NCBI RefSeq assembly: GCF_007991275.1
Contig: NZ_BJYA01000020.1
Span: forward strand, 18,018 to 82,017
Source: Alkalibacillus haloalkaliphilus
Lineage (GTDB): Bacteria > Bacillota > Bacilli > Bacillales > Alkalibacillaceae
Direction of reading: 5' to 3'
DNA: 64,000 bases
Part shown: one piece after another, positions 24,214-35,725 of the stretch
Layout of the letters: each line of letters starts with the position of its first letter
Numbering within the stretch: the stretch's first letter is position 1
Position numbers and translations under genes: made by a program
Notes under the pieces: model-generated
Database searches by the model: none
Seen by the model: the letters and a program-made list of their open reading frames with translations, nothing else
Told to the model about the DNA's origin: nothing

Positions 24214-24654
24214 ATGAAACTTCATGAGTTAAAAAGAGCTGAAGGCTCTCGTAAAAAACGTAATCGTGTAGGTCGTGGAATGTCTACAGGCAATGGTAAA
24301 ACATCAGGCCGTGGTCATAAAGGACAAAAAGCACGTTCAGGCGGTAACGTACGTCCTGGTTTCGAAGGTGGTCAAATGCCTTTATACCAGCGCCTACCAA
24401 AACGTGGTTTTACGAACATTAACCGAAAAGAATATACAATTGTCAATTTAGACACTCTTAATCGTTTTGAAGAAGGAACTGAAGTAACGCCAGAACTTCT
24501 ATTAGAAACTGGTGCGATCAGCAAGATTAAAGCAGGAGTTAAAGTACTAGGTAATGGTAGCCTAGATAAAAATCTGACTGTTAAAGCTGATAAGTTCTCT
24601 GCTTCTGCTAAAGAAGCTATTGAAGCGGCAGGCGGTCAAACTGAGGTGATTTAA
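24214..24654 (+). CDS. rplO: 50S ribosomal protein L15
   Basis: L15 is a late-assembly 50S protein. The 146-residue product has the glycine- and arginine-rich N-terminus ([31 protein letters not shown]) and [18 protein letters not shown], both diagnostic. The stop codon shares its last base with the secY start, so the two are translationally linked. Confidence 0.99.
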   Translation: MKLHELKRAEGSRKKRNRVGRGMSTGNGKTSGRGHKGQKARSGGNVRPGFEGGQMPLYQRLPKRGFTNINRKEYTIVNLDTLNRFEEGTEVTPELLLETGAISKIKAGVKVLGNGSLDKNLTVKADKFSASAKEAIEAAGGQTEVI

Positions 24655-25946
24655 TGTTCCGCACATTTTCCAATTTATTTCGCGTAGCTGACATTAGACA
24701 GAAGATCCTTTTTACCCTTGCAATTTTAATCGTCTTTAGAATCGGTACATTCATTCCGGTTCCATTTGCTGATAGCGATGCTCTAACAATGATGAATGAA
24801 GTTAATGCTTTCGGATTCATTGATACATTCGGAGGAGGAGCATTGAGTCAGTTCTCTGTTTTTGCTATGGGAGTTTTCCCATACATTACGGCTGCTATTA
24901 TTATGCAGTTACTTCAAATGGACGTTGTTCCGAAGTTTACAGAGTGGCGTAAACAAGGTGAAATGGGACGTCGTAAGCTAGCGCAATTCACACGTTATTT
25001 CACTGTCGTTTTGGCTTTTATTCAAGCAATTGGAATGTCAGTCGGGTTTAACCACCTTACAGAAGGTTCTTTAATTACAAACCCAACTCCTGTTACGTAT
25101 TTAACAATTGCTGTTGTATTAACAGGTGGTACAACATTCTTAATGTGGCTTGGTGAGCAAATTACAGAATATGGCGTAGGTAACGGAATATCAATTCTAA
25201 TCTTTGCAGGTATCGTTGCAGGGATACCAACAGGCTTAAACCAGCTTTACGAGCAATATATCTCAGGAGCTGGAGATCAATTATTTATTAATTTAGCTGT
25301 TTTAGGAATCATCACTTTAGTCGTGATCGCTGTAATTGTTGGTGTAATCTTCATTCAGCAAGCACTACGTAAGATTCCAATTCAGTATGCAAAGAGAACA
25401 GTTAACCGTTCTCCAGTTGGGGGACAGTCAACACATCTACCATTAAAGGTAAATGCAGCGGGAGTTATTCCAATCATTTTTGCTATTTCGTTTATCATCG
25501 CACCTCAGACAATTTCAGGCTTCTTTGAAGGTAACGAATTTGCACAAACGATGGCTTGGGTATTTGATTACACAGAGCCAGTTGGAATGGCAATTTACTT
25601 TGCTTTAATCATAGCATTTACGTATTTCTACACGTTTGTTCAAGTTAACCCTGAACAAATGGCAGAAAACCTACAGAAACAAGGCGGTTATGTTCCAGGA
25701 ATTCGTCCGGGTCAAAATACAGAAACGTATTTGACACGTGTTATGTATCGTTTAACGTTTGTTGGAGCGTTGTTCTTAGCTGTAGTAGCAATCTTCCCTA
25801 TTATGTTAGGAAGTATAGCGAACTTACCAGCAGCGGTTCAAATCGGTGGAACAAGTCTACTGATCGTTGTAGGTGTAGCGCTTAATACTATGAAGCAGTT
25901 AGAGAGTCAATTAGTAAAACGTCACTATCGTGGCTTTATTAAATAG
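24654..25946 (+). CDS. secY: Protein translocase subunit SecY
   Basis: Channel subunit of the Sec translocon in the cytoplasmic membrane. The 430-residue product has about ten hydrophobic segments, the plug region after TM1 (DTFGGGALSQFSVFAMGVFPYITAAIIMQLL), cytoplasmic loops with KIPIQYAKRTV and the conserved PEQMAENLQKQGGYVPGIRPG block. It is coupled to rplO and followed by adk after 42 bp, as in Bacillus. Confidence 0.99.
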   Translation: MFRTFSNLFRVADIRQKILFTLAILIVFRIGTFIPVPFADSDALTMMNEVNAFGFIDTFGGGALSQFSVFAMGVFPYITAAIIMQLLQMDVVPKFTEWRKQGEMGRRKLAQFTRYFTVVLAFIQAIGMSVGFNHLTEGSLITNPTPVTYLTIAVVLTGGTTFLMWLGEQITEYGVGNGISILIFAGIVAGIPTGLNQLYEQYISGAGDQLFINLAVLGIITLVVIAVIVGVIFIQQALRKIPIQYAKRTVNRSPVGGQSTHLPLKVNAAGVIPIIFAISFIIAPQTISGFFEGNEFAQTMAWVFDYTEPVGMAIYFALIIAFTYFYTFVQVNPEQMAENLQKQGGYVPGIRPGQNTETYLTRVMYRLTFVGALFLAVVAIFPIMLGSIANLPAAVQIGGTSLLIVVGVALNTMKQLESQLVKRHYRGFIK

Positions 25947-27385
<1,439 letters not shown>

Positions 27386-27401
27386 GTGAAGGTGATGACG
27401 G

Positions 27402-27740
27402 TTGAACGAAGGAGATTCGGGTTGTCCTAAATTAGGACAGTTAGTGAGGATTAAACGAGGTCGTGAATCAGAACAATATGCAATAATTATTGACTTTGAT
27501 GATCGGAAGTTTGTTAAGCTAGCAGATGGCGAAAAACGTAAGTTCGATCGGCCGAAGCGCAAAAACCTTCATCATGTCGAATTAATCGATTATGTTTCTC
27601 CAGAAGTAGCACGCAGCTTAGAGGAAACTGGTCGAGTCACAAACGGAAAACTTCGCTTCGCAATATCAAAATTTGTCAACGAATCGATGACAGGTTGGAA
27701 GAAGGGAGATTCTCTCGATGGCGAAAGACGATGTAATTGA
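27402..27740 (+). CDS. ybzG: KOW-domain RNA-binding protein (L14e-like)
   Basis: A 112-residue protein starting at TTG after GAAGGTGATG. Residues 10-60 ([53 protein letters not shown]) have the pattern of the short KOW/L14e-like protein found between map and infA in Bacilli. Its molecular role is unknown; its position among translation genes suggests ribosome- or rRNA-related work. The last 23 bases overlap infA, which implies coupling. Confidence 0.85.
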   Translation: MNEGDSGCPKLGQLVRIKRGRESEQYAIIIDFDDRKFVKLADGEKRKFDRPKRKNLHHVELIDYVSPEVARSLEETGRVTNGKLRFAISKFVNESMTGWKKGDSLDGERRCN

Positions 27741-27936
27741 GATGGAAGGAACAGTCCTTGAGACTTTACCTAACGCAATGTTTAAAGTAGAGTTAGAAAA
27801 TGGACACGAAATCCTTGCACACGTATCAGGTAAAATTCGAATGCACTTCATCCGTATTTTACCAGGAGATAAAGTTACGGTAGAGATGTCACCTTATGAT
27901 TTATCAAGAGGTCGAATCACATATCGTTATAAATAA
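27718..27936 (+). CDS. infA: Translation initiation factor IF-1
   Basis: A 72-residue OB-fold protein that binds the 30S A site during initiation. [62 protein letters not shown]... is close to family consensus. GAAGGGAGA inside the upstream KOW gene is its ribosome-binding site. rpmJ follows after 33 bp. Confidence 0.99.
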   Translation: MAKDDVIEMEGTVLETLPNAMFKVELENGHEILAHVSGKIRMHFIRILPGDKVTVEMSPYDLSRGRITYRYK

Positions 27937-28083
<147 letters not shown>

Positions 28084-28107
28084 TTTTTAAGGAGGTGCAA
28101 TGCACGC

Positions 28108-28473
28108 ATGGCTCGTATTTCAGGTGTAGATATACCGCGTGAAAAGCGTATTGTTATCGCGCTAACGTACATTTTTGGTGTTGGTCATACAACGGCAAGC
28201 AAAGTTGTAGAAGCTGCAGGTGTTGATGCAACAACTCGCGTACGTGACTTAACAGAAGAAGAATTATCGAACATTCGTAAAGAAATGGATCAGTACACGG
28301 TTGAAGGTGACCTTCGTCGTGAAACGTCTCTTAACATTAAGCGTTTAATCGAGATCGGCTCTTATCGTGGTATCCGTCATCGTCGTGGTCTACCAACACG
28401 TGGTCAGAAGACTAAGAACAATTCCCGCACACGTAAAGGTCCACGCCGTACAGTAGCGAATAAGAAAAAATAA
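28108..28473 (+). CDS. rpsM: 30S ribosomal protein S13
   Basis: S13 lies at the top of the 30S head and bridges to the 50S. The 121-residue product begins [26 protein letters not shown] and contains the basic [26 protein letters not shown] tail. AAGGAGGTG precedes the ATG. rpsK follows after 24 bp. Confidence 0.99.
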   Translation: MARISGVDIPREKRIVIALTYIFGVGHTTASKVVEAAGVDATTRVRDLTEEELSNIRKEMDQYTVEGDLRRETSLNIKRLIEIGSYRGIRHRRGLPTRGQKTKNNSRTRKGPRRTVANKKK

Positions 28474-28497
28474 TTGAACAAAGGAGGTATGCTAGTC

Positions 28498-28899
<402 letters not shown>

Positions 28900-28927
28900 T
28901 TGGAAGTATATAATTTGTCAACCCGTC

Positions 28928-29041
28928 TATAATGGGATATGATGGCTTTAAAAAGCTTTGCACGGTTATATGGGGTTTAGTTCCGCGTTTTCCTGCGTGG
29001 AACCTACCCGTTTTTTGGAATATCGATGAAAACGATCATCG
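28928..29041 (+). promoter_or_regulatory. rpoA leader with terminator-like hairpin
   Basis: The 174-bp gap before rpoA contains TATAAT boxes at 28909-28914 and 28928-28933, neither with a convincing -35. GTTCCGCG (28980-28987) pairs with CGTGGAAC (28996-29003), extended outside by GGGT/ACCC, and six Ts follow at 29011-29016. This is the form of an intrinsic terminator placed ahead of rpoA. A second small hairpin, CGATGA/TCATCG (29024-29041), sits before the ribosome-binding site. An attenuation role is inference. Confidence 0.5.
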
Positions 29042-29073
29042 TTGTTTCGACGTTTTGAAGGAGGGTTTTGTGA

Positions 29074-30018
29074 ATGATTGAAATTGAAAAACCGAAAGTT
29101 GAAACGATTGAAGTTAGCGAGAATGCTAAGTTCGGTAAATTTGTTATTGAACCATTGGAGCGTGGGTATGGTACAACAATGGGTAACTCCTTGCGTCGTA
29201 TCTTGCTATCCTCACTTCCAGGAGCGGCAGTAACGTCTGTTCAAATTGAAGGCGCGTTACATGAATTTACAACATTAGATTATGTTGTAGAAGATGTAAC
29301 AACGATTATCTTAAATCTTAAAAAGTTAGCTTTAAAGATTTACTCAGATGATGAAAAAACGCTAGAAATTGATGTTCAGGGAGAAGGGGAAGTAACGGCA
29401 GCAGACATTAAACATGACAGTGATGTTGAAGTGCTTAACCCTGAATTAAAGATTGCTACAATCACTGGTAACGGTAAGCTTAACATGAGAATTTTCGCAG
29501 CGAAGGGTAGAGGTTATCGCCCAGCTGAAGAAAATAAAAGAGATGAGCAACCGATCGGTGTCATTCCAGTTGATTCAATCTTCACACCAGTTGAACGTGT
29601 AACGTACCAAGTCGAAAACACGCGTGTAGGTCAAGTTGCAAATTTCGATAAGCTGACATTAGACGTATGGACTGATGGAAGCATTCGCCCAGAGGAAGCT
29701 ATTTCTCTAGGTGCTAAAGTGTTTACTGAACACTTAAATGTATTTGTTGGCTTAACTGATGAAGCGCAAAATGCGGAGATTATGGTTGAGAAAGAAGAAG
29801 ACCAAAAAGAAAAAGTGTTAGAAATGACAATTGAAGAACTAGACTTATCAGTTCGTTCTTACAATTGCTTAAAACGTGCAGGTATTAATACGGTACAAGA
29901 ACTAACACAAAAATCCGAAGAAGACATGATGAAAGTACGTAACTTAGGACGTAAATCCTTAGACGAAGTTAAAAACAAACTTGATGCCCTGAACTTAGGC
30001 TTACGTAAAGAAGATTAG
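29074..30018 (+). CDS. rpoA: DNA-directed RNA polymerase subunit alpha
   Basis: Assembly platform of RNA polymerase. The 314-residue product has the N-terminal dimerisation domain ([35 protein letters not shown]...) to about residue 230, an acidic linker ([18 protein letters not shown]), and the helix-hairpin-helix C-terminal domain that binds UP elements and activators ([21 protein letters not shown]...[16 protein letters not shown]). GAAGGAGGG precedes the ATG. Confidence 0.99.
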   Translation: MIEIEKPKVETIEVSENAKFGKFVIEPLERGYGTTMGNSLRRILLSSLPGAAVTSVQIEGALHEFTTLDYVVEDVTTIILNLKKLALKIYSDDEKTLEIDVQGEGEVTAADIKHDSDVEVLNPELKIATITGNGKLNMRIFAAKGRGYRPAEENKRDEQPIGVIPVDSIFTPVERVTYQVENTRVGQVANFDKLTLDVWTDGSIRPEEAISLGAKVFTEHLNVFVGLTDEAQNAEIMVEKEEDQKEKVLEMTIEELDLSVRSYNCLKRAGINTVQELTQKSEEDMMKVRNLGRKSLDEVKNKLDALNLGLRKED

Positions 30019-30059
30019 TATAAGCATCAGTGAATTCCTAAACAAAGGAGGTTTAAAGG

Positions 30060-30422
30060 ATGGCAAAAGCGAAATTAGGTCGTACGACTGATCAACGTTT
30101 AGCTCTTCTACGTAATTTAGCTACTGATTTAATCGTTCATGAACGTATTGAAACGACAGAAACTAAAGCTAAAGAGCTAAAGCCAGTTGTTGAAAAAATG
30201 ATTACATTAGGTAAGCGTGGCGACCTTCATGCTCGTAGACAGGCAGAGTCATATCTACGTAAAGTAGAAACTGACGAAGAAGGTACTAACGCATTACAAA
30301 AGCTATTCTCTGACATTGCTCCACGTTTTGAAGACCGCCAAGGTGGATACACTCGTATTCTTAAACTAGGTGAGCGTAAAGGTGACGGAGCAAGAACAGT
30401 GATTATTGAATTAGTTGACTAA
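30060..30422 (+). CDS. rplQ: 50S ribosomal protein L17
   Basis: L17 lies close to the tunnel exit. The 120-residue product begins [55 protein letters not shown] and ends [24 protein letters not shown], the short Bacillus form. AAAGGAGGT precedes the ATG. It is the last gene of the alpha operon, followed by a weak terminator. Confidence 0.99.
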   Translation: MAKAKLGRTTDQRLALLRNLATDLIVHERIETTETKAKELKPVVEKMITLGKRGDLHARRQAESYLRKVETDEEGTNALQKLFSDIAPRFEDRQGGYTRILKLGERKGDGARTVIIELVD

Positions 30423-30461
30423 TTGAATGATTGAAGAAAGAGGGGTGTTCAGATTCCATGT

Positions 30462-30487
30462 AAAAATGGGAGCTGGGCCCTTTTTTT
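30462..30487 (+). terminator. Weak terminator after rplQ
   Basis: GGG (30468-30470) and CCC (30478-30480) flanked by A5 and T7 runs can form a short stem followed by a T-run. Low stem stability suggests incomplete termination and read-through to ecfA1. Confidence 0.5.
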
Positions 30488-30573
30488 ATGATTAAAGACT
30501 ACTATTTCACTCTAGTTCAACAATTATAATTATATGATACAATTGATAAAAAGTTATTAGAGGGGTGCTGTTA

Positions 30574-31401
30574 TTGATTCAGTTCGATCAAGTGTCTTTT
30601 CAATATAAACCAAATACACCCTATGTACTGAATGACATTAATCTAACTGTTAGCGAAGGTGAATGGGTATCCATTCTCGGACAGAACGGTTCAGGTAAGT
30701 CGACAGCAGCAAAGTTAATTAACGGCTTGTTACGTCCAATAGAAGGTCGAGTATTAATCGATGATACCGAAATAACTGATGAAACAGTTTACCAAGTTCG
30801 TAGACATGTAGGAATGGTTTTTCAAAATCCAGAAAACCAGTTTGTCGGCACTACTGTTTTAGATGATGTAGCATTTGGATTAGAGAATATCGGCGTTCCT
30901 CGTGAAGAAATGATCGACAGAATTGATGAAAGCCTAAAACAAGTCGGTATGCTTGATTATAAAAACCATGAACCAACCCGGCTATCCGGTGGGCAAAAGC
31001 AGAGAGTTGCGATTGCTAGTGTGTTAGCTATGAAACCAAAGATTATCGTGTTTGATGAAGCTACATCTATGTTAGACCCAGTAGGTAAAAAAGAGATAAT
31101 CGAAACGATGCAATACTTACATAAACACTATAAGTTGACGGTTATTATGATTACACACGATTTAAATGAAGCGGCTTATTCTGATCACGTTATTACGCTA
31201 CATAAAGGGAGAGTCTGGTTACAAGGCACACCACGTAACCTCTTTCAATACGGTGAAAAGTTGAAAGAAGTCGGCTTAGAGCCAACGTTGGTCACGAAAG
31301 TGTATCAGTCGTTAAAACGAGAATCTTTTCATATTAAAGAAGAGCCAATACATTTTAAGGAACTGGTGGACGAACTATGGACATTATATTTGAAAACGTA
31401 A
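30574..31401 (+). CDS. ecfA1: ECF transporter ATPase A1
   Basis: ATP-binding subunit of the shared energy-coupling module for vitamin and cation uptake, acting with EcfA2, EcfT and various substrate-binding S proteins. I chose TTG 30574 (MIQFDQVSFQY) because GAGGGGTG lies just upstream and overlaps the earlier in-frame GTG at 30565. The 275-residue product has Walker A GQNGSGKST, Q-loop FQNPENQFV, signature LSGGQKQR, Walker B IIVFDEATSMLDP and the switch His in MITHDL. It overlaps ecfA2 by 25 bases. Confidence 0.95.
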   Translation: MIQFDQVSFQYKPNTPYVLNDINLTVSEGEWVSILGQNGSGKSTAAKLINGLLRPIEGRVLIDDTEITDETVYQVRRHVGMVFQNPENQFVGTTVLDDVAFGLENIGVPREEMIDRIDESLKQVGMLDYKNHEPTRLSGGQKQRVAIASVLAMKPKIIVFDEATSMLDPVGKKEIIETMQYLHKHYKLTVIMITHDLNEAAYSDHVITLHKGRVWLQGTPRNLFQYGEKLKEVGLEPTLVTKVYQSLKRESFHIKEEPIHFKELVDELWTLYLKT

Positions 31402-32243
31402 ATTATACATATCAACCGAATACACCATTTAGTCACCAAGCGTTGAAAGACATTTCCTTAGAAATAAAATCAGGTTCATTCGTTGCGGTCGTCGGTCATA
31501 CTGGCTCAGGCAAGTCGACTTTGTTGCAACATTTAAATGCGTTATTACAGCCAACAAGTGGTCGTTTAGTTTTGGGTAATGTTGAATTACCAGGTGCACA
31601 TCATGAACAAATAAAAAGTATTAGACAAAGAGTAGGTCTTTTATTTCAATATCCAGAACATCAATTGTTTGAAGAAACAGTAAAAAAAGAGCTGCTATTT
31701 GGCCCTAAAAACTTTGGCTTTGATCTAAAACAAGTTGAAACAGAATTAAATGATTCACTACAAGAAGTAGGGCTAGAAGAGTCAGTTCTTGATCGGTCCC
31801 CTTTTGAATTAAGTGGTGGCCAAATGAAGCGAGTTGCGCTAGCTAGTATGTTATTAGCGAAACCTCAAGTGCTAGTGTTAGATGAACCAACGGCAGGGTT
31901 AGACCCACTAGGTCAAAAAAAGATGATGCAGCTATTTAAGTCGTTACATGAAAATAAGCAACATACCGTTGTTTTAGTAACACATAATATGGATGATGCG
32001 ATGAGGTACGCTGAGAAGGTCATCGTTTTAAATCAAGGGACAGTAGAATGTGTCAAAAGTCCAAGTGAATTGATACATGAGCGTGATCGTTTAAAGGCAA
32101 TAGGGCTTGATGTACCTGAGCCTGTAGAGTTTGTTGAGTATATGAAAGCTCGTCTTGGAGTGTTGTGGGAAGAAGAGGATATAAATGAACAAACGATTAG
32201 TCGCACGTTAGTTAAGCATTTAAAGGGTGGTGCGACGTCTTGA
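31377..32243 (+). CDS. ecfA2: ECF transporter ATPase A2
   Basis: Second ATPase of the ECF module, 288 residues. Walker A GHTGSGKST, Q-loop FQYPEHQLF, signature LSGGQMKR, Walker B VLVLDEPTAGLDP and switch His THNMDD are all present. The start ATG lies inside the ecfA1 end and the stop overlaps ecfT by four bases, so the three proteins are probably made in fixed proportion. Confidence 0.95.
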   Translation: MDIIFENVNYTYQPNTPFSHQALKDISLEIKSGSFVAVVGHTGSGKSTLLQHLNALLQPTSGRLVLGNVELPGAHHEQIKSIRQRVGLLFQYPEHQLFEETVKKELLFGPKNFGFDLKQVETELNDSLQEVGLEESVLDRSPFELSGGQMKRVALASMLLAKPQVLVLDEPTAGLDPLGQKKMMQLFKSLHENKQHTVVLVTHNMDDAMRYAEKVIVLNQGTVECVKSPSELIHERDRLKAIGLDVPEPVEFVEYMKARLGVLWEEEDINEQTISRTLVKHLKGGATS

Positions 32244-33037
32244 ATCAATCATTAATTATTGGTCAATATGTGCCAGGAGAATCAGTCGTCCATAAAATCG
32301 ACCCAAGGCTTAAGTTAATCATTATTTTTATTTTTGTGATTGCTGTTTTTATGGCAAACAACATTTGGAGTTATGTGTCTTTATACTTTTTTGTCTTTGC
32401 AAGTGTGGCGCTATCTCGTATACCTGTGGCTTATATTTTTAAAGGATTGAAGCCAGTTTGGTGGATTATCATTATAACCTTTATGTTTCACTTATTTATT
32501 AATAGTGGAGGAAACGTTATAGTTAGCTTTTTAGGAATAAACGTTTATGAACAAGGTGTATTTCAAGGTGCTAGCATTGCTACGCGATTCTTTTTATTAA
32601 TCATATTAGCTACGCTATTAACGTTATCAACAACACCTATTGCTGTTACAGATGCAGTAGAGGCGCTGTTAAAACCGTTAAAGAAGGTACGCTTTCCTGT
32701 TCATGAAATAGCCTTAATGATGTCGATCTCGCTAAGGTTCATACCAACCTTTATGCAAGAAATGGACAAAATTTCAAAAGCGCAAGCAGCTCGGGGATTA
32801 GATTATACTAAAGGTAAACTTAAAGATCGTTTTAAAGCGTTGTTGCCTTTACTCATCCCATTACTCATCAGCTCATTTAAACGAGCGGAAGACTTAGCTT
32901 TAGCAATGGAAGCACGGGGTTATCAAGGGGAAGAAGGGCGGACGAAACTACGCCAATTATCATTTAGTAAAATTGATTATATTGTCATTATAAGTTTAAT
33001 TGTATTTCTTGTAAGCTTTTATATGATTAGAGTGTAA
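32240..33037 (+). CDS. ecfT: ECF transporter transmembrane protein EcfT
   Basis: Membrane scaffold of the ECF module, 265 residues, TTG start overlapping the ecfA2 stop (TTGA). It has several hydrophobic segments and the two cytoplasmic coupling-helix motifs of the family with Ala-Arg-Gly: AQAARGLDY and AMEARGYQG. The N-terminal GQYVPGESVVHKIDPRLKL is the usual family start. Confidence 0.95.
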   Translation: MNQSLIIGQYVPGESVVHKIDPRLKLIIIFIFVIAVFMANNIWSYVSLYFFVFASVALSRIPVAYIFKGLKPVWWIIIITFMFHLFINSGGNVIVSFLGINVYEQGVFQGASIATRFFLLIILATLLTLSTTPIAVTDAVEALLKPLKKVRFPVHEIALMMSISLRFIPTFMQEMDKISKAQAARGLDYTKGKLKDRFKALLPLLIPLLISSFKRAEDLALAMEARGYQGEEGRTKLRQLSFSKIDYIVIISLIVFLVSFYMIRV

Positions 33038-33048
33038 GGAGTAGAATC

Positions 33049-33789
33049 ATGGAACGAATAAAGCTTCATATAGCCTATGATGGAACGAATTTTGCAGGGT
33101 ATCAAGTACAACATAATCAACGCACAGTTCAACTAGTTGTTGAACGAGCGTTATCGAAGATGCACCGACAAGAAATGAAAGTGTATACATCTGGTCGCAC
33201 GGACTCTGGTGTTCATGCTAATGACCAAGTCCTTCATTTTAACTCACCGATGACTTTGGACTGTTCGTCATGGCGTAATGCGTTACAAACTTTGCTCCCA
33301 AAAGATGTAAAAATTATGCATGTCGAAAAAGTAGATGAATCCTTTGATGCTCGAAAAAGTGCAAAAGAGAAAGTCTATCGCTACCAAATCATTAATCAAC
33401 GAGAATATGATGTGTTTAAAAGGTTGTATGAATGGCATGTAATTAAGCCGCTTAGCATGGAGAGAATGAGATCAGCGGCAAAGTTAATAGAAGGAACACA
33501 TGACTTTACAGCTTTTTCTGCTTCTAAATCAAACGTAAAAGGTGATAAGAAGCGGACAATTAAGTCGATTGATATATGGGAAGAGGGAGATGGACGCATT
33601 ATATTTGAAGTGCGAGGGAACGGTTTTTTAACTCACATGGTGCGTATTATCGTTGGCACGTTAGTTGAGATTGGGTTAGGGAAAAAAGATGAAACCTGTA
33701 TTACACAAGCGTTAGAAACGTTAAATCGCCAAGTGCTCGGTTTAACAGCACCTAGTCACGGGTTATGTTTATGGAAAGTTATCTACTAA
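33049..33789 (+). CDS. truA: tRNA pseudouridine synthase A
   Basis: Forms pseudouridine at tRNA positions 38-40. The 246-residue product has the catalytic Asp52 in SGRTDSGVHA, the FDARKSAKEKVYRYQI block, and the C-terminal GNGFLTHMVRIIVGTLVEIG. TAAGGAG precedes the ATG. It follows ecfT by 11 bp. In B. subtilis rplM-rpsI come next, but here the purine operon intervenes. Confidence 0.96.
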   Translation: MERIKLHIAYDGTNFAGYQVQHNQRTVQLVVERALSKMHRQEMKVYTSGRTDSGVHANDQVLHFNSPMTLDCSSWRNALQTLLPKDVKIMHVEKVDESFDARKSAKEKVYRYQIINQREYDVFKRLYEWHVIKPLSMERMRSAAKLIEGTHDFTAFSASKSNVKGDKKRTIKSIDIWEEGDGRIIFEVRGNGFLTHMVRIIVGTLVEIGLGKKDETCITQALETLNRQVLGLTAPSHGLCLWKVIY

Positions 33790-33833
33790 AAACCGAACAT
33801 TAAGTTTTAAAACAGATATTTTTTTCGGTTTTT
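33789..33833 (+). promoter_or_regulatory. Paired PurBoxes (PurR operator), also terminator-like
   Basis: Bases 33789-33801 (AAAACCGAACATT) match the PurBox consensus AWWWCCGAACWWT exactly. An inverted, weaker copy with TTTCGG lies at 33823-33828, so the 13-base boxes are separated by 18 bp, close to the 16-17 bp known in B. subtilis. PurR binds such pairs and is released by PRPP. The same bases form AAAAACCGA/TCGGTTTTT, so the site may also end truA transcripts. Confidence 0.75.
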
Positions 33834-33846
33834 AATGAAAATGCCA

Positions 33847-33874
33847 TTGATTGTTACATGAACCATGTTATAAT
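33847..33874 (+). promoter_or_regulatory. Promoter of the pur operon
   Basis: TTGATT at 33847-33852, TATAAT at 33869-33874, 16 bp apart, with a TG one base before the -10 (extended -10). It lies just downstream of the PurBoxes. Confidence 0.85.
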
Positions 33875-33905
33875 ATATGTAAATACGAAATTTAACAACT
33901 ACATA

Positions 33906-34067
33906 CCCTCATATAATATTGGGAATATGGCCCAAAAGTCTCTACCCGGTTGCCGTAAACGACTGGACTATGGGGAGTAATCTGGCTACAAGGGTGTAGT
34001 ATATAGTTTTTGAACGTTTATGCAGATTGCTTTCCTCATACGGGAGAGTAGTCTGCTTTTATTTTTT
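33906..34067 (+). promoter_or_regulatory. Guanine-class purine riboswitch with terminator
   Basis: Aptamer 33906-33976. P1 is CCTCATA/TATGGGG, P2 TTGGG/CCCAA, P3 CCGGTTG/CGACTGG. The specificity base in GACTATG is C (33968), which selects guanine/hypoxanthine rather than adenine. The core AAGTCTCTACC has C where the consensus has the flipped-out U48, a tolerated position. The expression platform is a 13-bp terminator, 34022-34034 with 34044-34056, then TTTTATTTTTT. An antiterminator can form between TATGGGGAG of the aptamer and CTTTCCTCATA of the terminator's 5' side. Guanine would therefore switch the operon off. Confidence 0.95.
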
Positions 34068-34088
34068 CTCAAGGAGAGGATGACTTAA

Positions 34089-34589
34089 GTGGAAACAGTT
34101 GTCGGTGTCATTATGGGAAGTACGTCAGATTGGGAAACGATGAAGTATACGTGTGAAGTGTTAGAAGAATTAGAGATTCCGTATGAAAAAGAAGTTGTAT
34201 CTGCTCATCGTACGCCTGAAAAAATGTTTACATATGCAGAGCAAGCTTACGAACGAGGGTTAAAAGTGATTATAGCAGGTGCAGGTGGTGCCGCTCACTT
34301 ACCAGGCATGGTTGCTGCTAAAACGGTATTACCGGTAATCGGCGTACCTGTTCAATCGAAAGCTTTAAACGGTTTGGATTCATTGTTATCGATTGTACAA
34401 ATGCCAGCAGGTGTGCCAGTTGCAACTGTGGCGATCGGTAAAGCTGGAGCAAAGAACGCAGGCTTATTAGCCACTCAGCAGTTAGCAGCATTTGACTCAT
34501 CAATTTATGAAAAACTTAAAAAGTATCGTGAAACAATGAAAGATAAAGTGGAATCTAGTAATGAGGAGCTTCAGTCATGGAACGTATAA
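34089..34589 (+). CDS. purE: N5-carboxyaminoimidazole ribonucleotide mutase
   Basis: Class I PurE, converting N5-CAIR to CAIR in IMP synthesis. The 166-residue product starts at GTG 34089 and has the active-site blocks [18 protein letters not shown] and [24 protein letters not shown] is upstream. First gene of the operon behind the guanine riboswitch; it overlaps purK by 13 bases, fitting the two-enzyme PurK-PurE route. Confidence 0.98.
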   Translation: METVVGVIMGSTSDWETMKYTCEVLEELEIPYEKEVVSAHRTPEKMFTYAEQAYERGLKVIIAGAGGAAHLPGMVAAKTVLPVIGVPVQSKALNGLDSLLSIVQMPAGVPVATVAIGKAGAKNAGLLATQQLAAFDSSIYEKLKKYRETMKDKVESSNEELQSWNV

Positions 34590-35725
34590 TCAGGCCAGGG
34601 TCAACTATAGGAATTATTGGTGGAGGACAACTTGGACAAATGATGGCTTTATCAGCAAAAGCAATGGGCTTTAAAACCGCCGTTTTAGACCCTACGCCTA
34701 ACTCACCGACTGCGCAAGTAGCAGATGAACAAATAATTGCTCCATATTCAAGTTTAGAAGCGGCTAAACAGTTAAGAGATGTTGCTGATGTCATTACATA
34801 CGAGTTCGAAAATGTCGACGTGAAAGTGTTGGAATATTTAGAGCAAGAAGCGTACTTACCACAAGGAAGTCAATTAATTCAAACGACACAAGATCGTGCT
34901 TTTGAAAAAGAAGCGATAGAAAAAAGCGGAGCAAAAGTGGCGTCTTATAAACTAGTCGATAATAATAGTGATTTACTAGAAGCTGTCAACGAAATTGGCC
35001 TTCCTTCCATTCTTAAGACGAGGCGGTTCGGTTATGACGGTAAAGGTCAAGTCGTGATCGAAACTAATGACAATCTAAATGAAGCAAGCCAGTTATTAGA
35101 ACAAGGTCCGTGTATATTAGAAGAAAAAATTAATTTTAACCAAGAATTATCAGTGATGGTCGTTAGAAGTACTACAGGTGAAGTTATGACTTATCCAGTT
35201 TCAGAAAACATTCACGTGAATCATATTTTGCATCAATCCATTGTGCCAGCGCGAGTGTCTGAGCAAGTTGAAAGCCAAGCAAAAAAAGTCGCTATTGCTG
35301 TCGCTGAAACGCTTGGTGTTATTGGTGCTTTAGGTGTTGAATTATTTTTAGGTGAAGATGACACGATCTATGTTAACGAAGTAGCTCCAAGGCCACACAA
35401 TTCAGGACATTATACGATGGATGCTTGTATCACATCACAGTTCGAACAACATGTAAGAGCGATTTGTGGTTGGGCGTTAGGTAATGGAAAGCTAATGAGT
35501 CCTGTCGTCATGACTAATGTATTAGGTCAACATTTAGAGGAAGTCAATCAACAGGTTATAAAATTGCCACAGGCTAAACTTCACTTGTATGGAAAAGCTG
35601 AAGCTAAACAAAATCGAAAAATGGGTCATATAAACTTTGTCGGAAACGATGTTAATGATATGTTAAAACAGATCAAACAATTAAACATTTGGAGGGAACA
35701 ACATGATCGAGCGTTATACACGTGA
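34577..35725 (+). CDS. purK: N5-carboxyaminoimidazole ribonucleotide synthase
   Basis: ATP-grasp enzyme that carboxylates AIR with bicarbonate to give N5-CAIR. The 382-residue product has the N-terminal [21 protein letters not shown], the ATP-grasp region [16 protein letters not shown], and the metal-binding [15 protein letters not shown]. The C-terminus (...[12 protein letters not shown]) runs 23 bases into purB, using the purB ribosome-binding site GGAGGG in its coding region. Confidence 0.98.
   Translation: MERIIRPGSTIGIIGGGQLGQMMALSAKAMGFKTAVLDPTPNSPTAQVADEQIIAPYSSLEAAKQLRDVADVITYEFENVDVKVLEYLEQEAYLPQGSQLIQTTQDRAFEKEAIEKSGAKVASYKLVDNNSDLLEAVNEIGLPSILKTRRFGYDGKGQVVIETNDNLNEASQLLEQGPCILEEKINFNQELSVMVVRSTTGEVMTYPVSENIHVNHILHQSIVPARVSEQVESQAKKVAIAVAETLGVIGALGVELFLGEDDTIYVNEVAPRPHNSGHYTMDACITSQFEQHVRAICGWALGNGKLMSPVVMTNVLGQHLEEVNQQVIKLPQAKLHLYGKAEAKQNRKMGHINFVGNDVNDMLKQIKQLNIWREQHDRALYT

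Noticed and set aside
34577..35725. Frameshift at the purK-purB overlap
   Set aside because: PurK has normal length and an overlap of 23 bases fits the tight packing of the operon.
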